Part shown: positions 63,573 through 64,000 of the stretch, piece after piece | Layout of the letters: every line of letters starts with the position of its first letter | Numbering within the stretch: the first letter of the stretch is position 1 | NCBI GenBank assembly: GCA_014084085.1 | Contig: NPFB01000031.1 | Location: forward strand, 15,235-79,234 | Source of the DNA: Hondaea fermentalgiana | Lineage: Eukaryota > Sar > Bigyra > Thraustochytrida > Thraustochytriidae | Direction: 5' to 3' | DNA length: 64,000 bases | The notes under the pieces: generated by a model | Told to the model about the DNA's origin: nothing | Database searches by the model: none | The model's input: only the letters and a program-made list of their open reading frames with translations | Made by a program: the position numbers and the translations under genes

Positions 63573-64000
63573 ATGTCTGCTGATGTGATCATGCTCGTGG
63601 ACGACGAAGAGGAAGAGGAAAAGGAGAAAGAGGCTGGTCGCGGCGACGGGAATAGCGTTTGCAGCGTGGACTTGTTGGACAACGGCGCGGCGAATCGCAG
63701 CAGGCATGCTGGATCTGGCGCGACGAATGGGGCTGCGCATGGTGCTGCAGCTGCCAAAGACATTGATGGATCATGCGGGCTTGCGCTGCGATCGAGATGG
63801 GTCGAGGCGTCAAGCTTTCGTGGTGAAGATGCGGTTTTGGATCGACTTTTGGACGCCGATTTGCGCGTCGCCAGCAACGGGTCAACAATGCCGAAAAATG
63901 TAAGCGACCTTCACGATGTCACACTAGGTGGCAGCATTCTTTTGCAGATTGTGTCAGCCTCGGACGTGGCAAGGTCGAAGCGGGTTCTCGACAAGAACAA
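63573..64000 (+). CDS. Unidentified partial gene, 5' end only
   Basis: An ATG at 63573 opens a frame that remains open to the window end (142 codons plus two bases). It begins with a short hydrophobic start, then a strongly acidic/charged run (DDEEEEEKEKE) and an Ala/Gly/Ser-rich stretch. It becomes more globular in character near the end (DVTLGGSILLQIVSASDVAR). No domain is recognised. Base composition and codon use resemble neighbouring genes. A GTAAGC at about 63900 could be a splice donor, which would change the last 30 codons. The start and even the reality of the gene are uncertain because the rest lies outside. Confidence 0.45.
   Translation, partial: MSADVIMLVDDEEEEEKEKEAGRGDGNSVCSVDLLDNGAANRSRHAGSGATNGAAHGAAAAKDIDGSCGLALRSRWVEASSFRGEDAVLDRLLDADLRVASNGSTMPKNVSDLHDVTLGGSILLQIVSASDVARSKRVLDKN

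Noticed and set aside
62357..63583. Frames crossing the N block near 63046-63145
   Set aside because: They depend on unknown bases and contain only microsatellite translation around the gap.

Overview
This is a nuclear, GC-rich, intron-poor protist genome segment. It carries 15 complete protein-coding genes, one gene that runs off the right edge, and one 100-base assembly gap. It is eukaryotic: it encodes an axonemal dynein heavy chain, a heterotrimeric G-protein alpha subunit, RGS domains, a SNARE, a REEP-family membrane protein and a MyTH4-FERM protein. It contains no operons, bacterial ribosome-binding sites or phage genes. Fourteen of the 15 complete genes are uninterrupted, including reading frames of 14.5 kb and 7.5 kb; only the small SNARE gene needs an intron (135 nt). 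A flagellar dynein, a pyruvate kinase with a mitochondrial-type leader and a three-WW MyTH4-FERM protein together suggest a stramenopile, most plausibly a thraustochytrid (Labyrinthulomycetes, Hondaea/Aurantiochytrium-like). That placement is inference and was not tested by any search.

Layout, left to right. An aldehyde dehydrogenase (215-1720, +) is followed by a 6-kb gene-free stretch (1721-7745) with a 63-bp tandem repeat and several short-period repeats. Next come a secreted or membrane-anchored copper-site plus DUF305 protein (7746-9104, +), a G-alpha subunit (9778-10953, -), a pyruvate kinase with a targeting leader (12444-14240, +), an LRR protein (14638-16017, -), a lipid-anchored protein with two RGS domains (16654-19215, +), a 2494-residue WW/coiled-coil/armadillo protein (19698-27182, -), a soluble-type adenylyl cyclase (28608-33887, +), a REEP/TB2-DP1 fusion (34793-36115, +), a dynein heavy chain (36352-50850, -), a divergent PP2A-family phosphatase (52123-53067, +), a PRL-type tyrosine phosphatase with a CAAX box (54395-54934, -), an FGGY sugar kinase (56930-58522, +), a Bet1-like SNARE (59028-59567, -), a WW-MyTH4-FERM protein (60244-62610, -), and an unidentified partial gene (from 63573, +).

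The genes are independent transcription units in head-to-head and tail-to-tail pairs. Two themes recur: signalling (G-alpha, double RGS, soluble adenylyl cyclase, PP2A-like and PRL phosphatases) and motility or cytoskeleton (dynein, MyTH4-FERM, perhaps the WW/ARM and LRR proteins). Both would fit a flagellated zoospore, but co-location is not evidence that they act together.

The most distinctive non-coding feature is short tandem arrays, often with a 5-bp period and drifting unit sequence, close upstream of start codons. There are also long perfect palindromes with a GTGCGCAC or GTGCGCGCAC core in the 5' regions of several genes. Long open frames antisense to real genes are common and look like by-products of GC-rich third codon positions; they are not annotated.
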